From Pseudomonadota bacterium (lineage in GTDB: Bacteria; Pseudomonadota; Gammaproteobacteria; Steroidobacterales; Steroidobacteraceae), in NCBI GenBank assembly GCA_021808035.1, contig JAKBCG010000135.1, positions 1-6,828 on the forward strand: a stretch of DNA of 6,828 nt. The letters are read 5' to 3'. Shown here piece after piece: positions 6,114 to 6,828 of this stretch (position 1 is the first letter of the stretch; every line of letters begins with the position of its first letter). A model generated the notes under the pieces. The model did no database searches, was not told the DNA's origin, and saw nothing but the letters and a program-made list of their open reading frames with translations. A program made the translations under genes and the position numbers.

Positions 6114-6828
6114 GCCGCGGCGCAAATCCGCGAGAATCTCCCGCGCGGCATTGTGTCCGGGGGCGCCGGTGACGCCGCCGCCGGGATGGGTTCCTGAGCC
6201 GCATTGATACAGGCCGCAGACCGGTCCCCGGTAATCGGCGTAGCCGAGCATCGGCCGGGCCGAGAACAGCTGATCGAGACTCAGCGCGCCGTGGAAGATG
6301 TCGCCGCCGATCAGGCCGAAGGTCCGCTCCAGGTCGAGGGGGCTCAGGATCTGCCGGCCCAGCACCGCCTTCTTGAAGTTCGGCGCGTACGAGGCCACCA
6401 GATCGATCATCGCGTCCGCGACCTGCTCGCGACGTTCGTCCCACGATGTCCCATCGGGCAGGACCGGCGCGACGTGCTGGCAGAACAGGCTTGCGACGTG
6501 CCTCCCCGGGGGTGCGAGCGTGTCGTCGAGCGTCGACGGGATCAGCATTTCGACGATCGGCCGCTTCGACCAGCCGACCGCCTTCGCGTCGAGATAAGCC
6601 TGATCCATGTAGGCGAGCGACGGCGCCATGATGATGCCCGCGGTATGGTGCTCGGCGCACTCGCGGCCGGGAAGCGCCGAGAAATCCGGCAGTTCCGCGA
6701 GCGCGACGTTCATCCGGAACGTGCCGGATCCGCAGCGCCACCGCTCGATGCGGGCACGAAAATCCGGGTCCAGCGCATCCGGGTCGACCATCGAGCCGAA
6801 CAGCAGCTTGGGATTCACGTTCACGACC
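6090..6828 (-). CDS. Phytoene desaturase / PYROXD2-like FAD oxidoreductase, C-terminal part (runs off right edge)
   Basis: 245 residues of the C-terminal half are visible; the reading frame is still open at the right edge and the first in-window codons (GTC GTG AAC) are internal. Family members are about 520-580 residues, so the N-terminal Rossmann GxGxxG lies outside. The diagnostic C-terminal segment is intact: LSLDQLFSARPMLGYADYRG, then GLYQCGSGTHPGGG, VTGAPGHNAAREIL (CGSG begins at 6203), which closes over FAD in this family. Upstream, the VNPKLLF region and the AYMDQAYLDAK region also resemble PYROXD2-like proteins. These are flavin amine-oxidase / phytoene-desaturase-fold enzymes; the bacterial branch is mostly uncharacterised, so substrate and reaction are unknown. 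The gene converges on nnrU, with 12 bases between the stops. Its basic tail (LRRGRLKRRSH) is short. Family call confident, function open. Confidence 0.88.
   Translation of the reverse strand, partial: VVNVNPKLLFGSMVDPDALDPDFRARIERWRCGSGTFRMNVALAELPDFSALPGRECAEHHTAGIIMAPSLAYMDQAYLDAKAVGWSKRPIVEMLIPSTLDDTLAPPGRHVASLFCQHVAPVLPDGTSWDERREQVADAMIDLVASYAPNFKKAVLGRQILSPLDLERTFGLIGGDIFHGALSLDQLFSARPMLGYADYRGPVCGLYQCGSGTHPGGGVTGAPGHNAAREILADLRRGRLKRRSH

Noticed and set aside
5800..6741. Minus-strand frame of 313 codons in another phase of the oxidoreductase and nnrU
   Set aside because: The neighbouring phase (6090-6828) carries the flavoprotein motifs, while this frame gives Arg/Pro/Ala-rich shadow sequence.
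1..6828. Mobile element, tRNA or attachment-site signatures
   Set aside because: No transposase or integrase motif, terminal inverted repeats, or tRNA cloverleaf was seen; non-coding space is too small to hold them.

Overview
This is a GC-rich, densely coded bacterial chromosome segment. Nearly every base is inside a gene, and junctions are overlaps of the ATGA/GTGA type or gaps of a few bases. Gene content (three-gene pnt transhydrogenase, Acs, NnrU-family membrane protein, an HNH protein of a type I recall from gammaproteobacteria) fits a high-GC proteobacterium, probably a gammaproteobacterium. That placement is inference from protein style and cannot be narrowed from sequence alone.

Layout. 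Positions 1-1516 (minus strand) hold the proton-translocating NAD(P) transhydrogenase operon, read right to left: soluble alpha-1 (pntAa), membrane alpha-2 (pntAb) and the first 29 codons of beta (pntB), which leaves the window. The 62-base gap at 1517-1578 is the most AT-rich spot of the left half and appears to hold two overlapping, oppositely directed sigma70-like promoters. From there the plus strand runs HNH-family nuclease-like protein (1579-2244), stand-alone 5'-3' exonuclease of the FEN / Pol I 5'-nuclease type (2241-3167), acetyl-CoA synthetase (3202-5490) and NnrU-family membrane protein (5502-6077). The first two overlap by four bases; acs starts 34 bases after the exonuclease stop; nnrU starts 11 bases after acs. 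A convergent minus-strand gene (6090 to the right edge) encodes the C-terminal half of a phytoene-desaturase / PYROXD2-like FAD oxidoreductase.

Function. The pnt genes couple the proton gradient to NADPH formation. HNH plus FEN nuclease look like a translationally coupled nucleic-acid-processing pair of unknown purpose. Acs activates acetate to acetyl-CoA.

The most unusual feature is a C-terminal extension of about 111 residues on Acs, with 38 Lys/Arg against 3 acidic residues. It contains eight degenerate hexapeptide units of the K-T-R type and resembles the basic tails of bacterial histone-H1-like or AlgP-like proteins, yet it sits on a metabolic enzyme whose catalytic motifs are all intact. 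No CRISPR array, tRNA, rRNA, insertion sequence or phage gene was seen.
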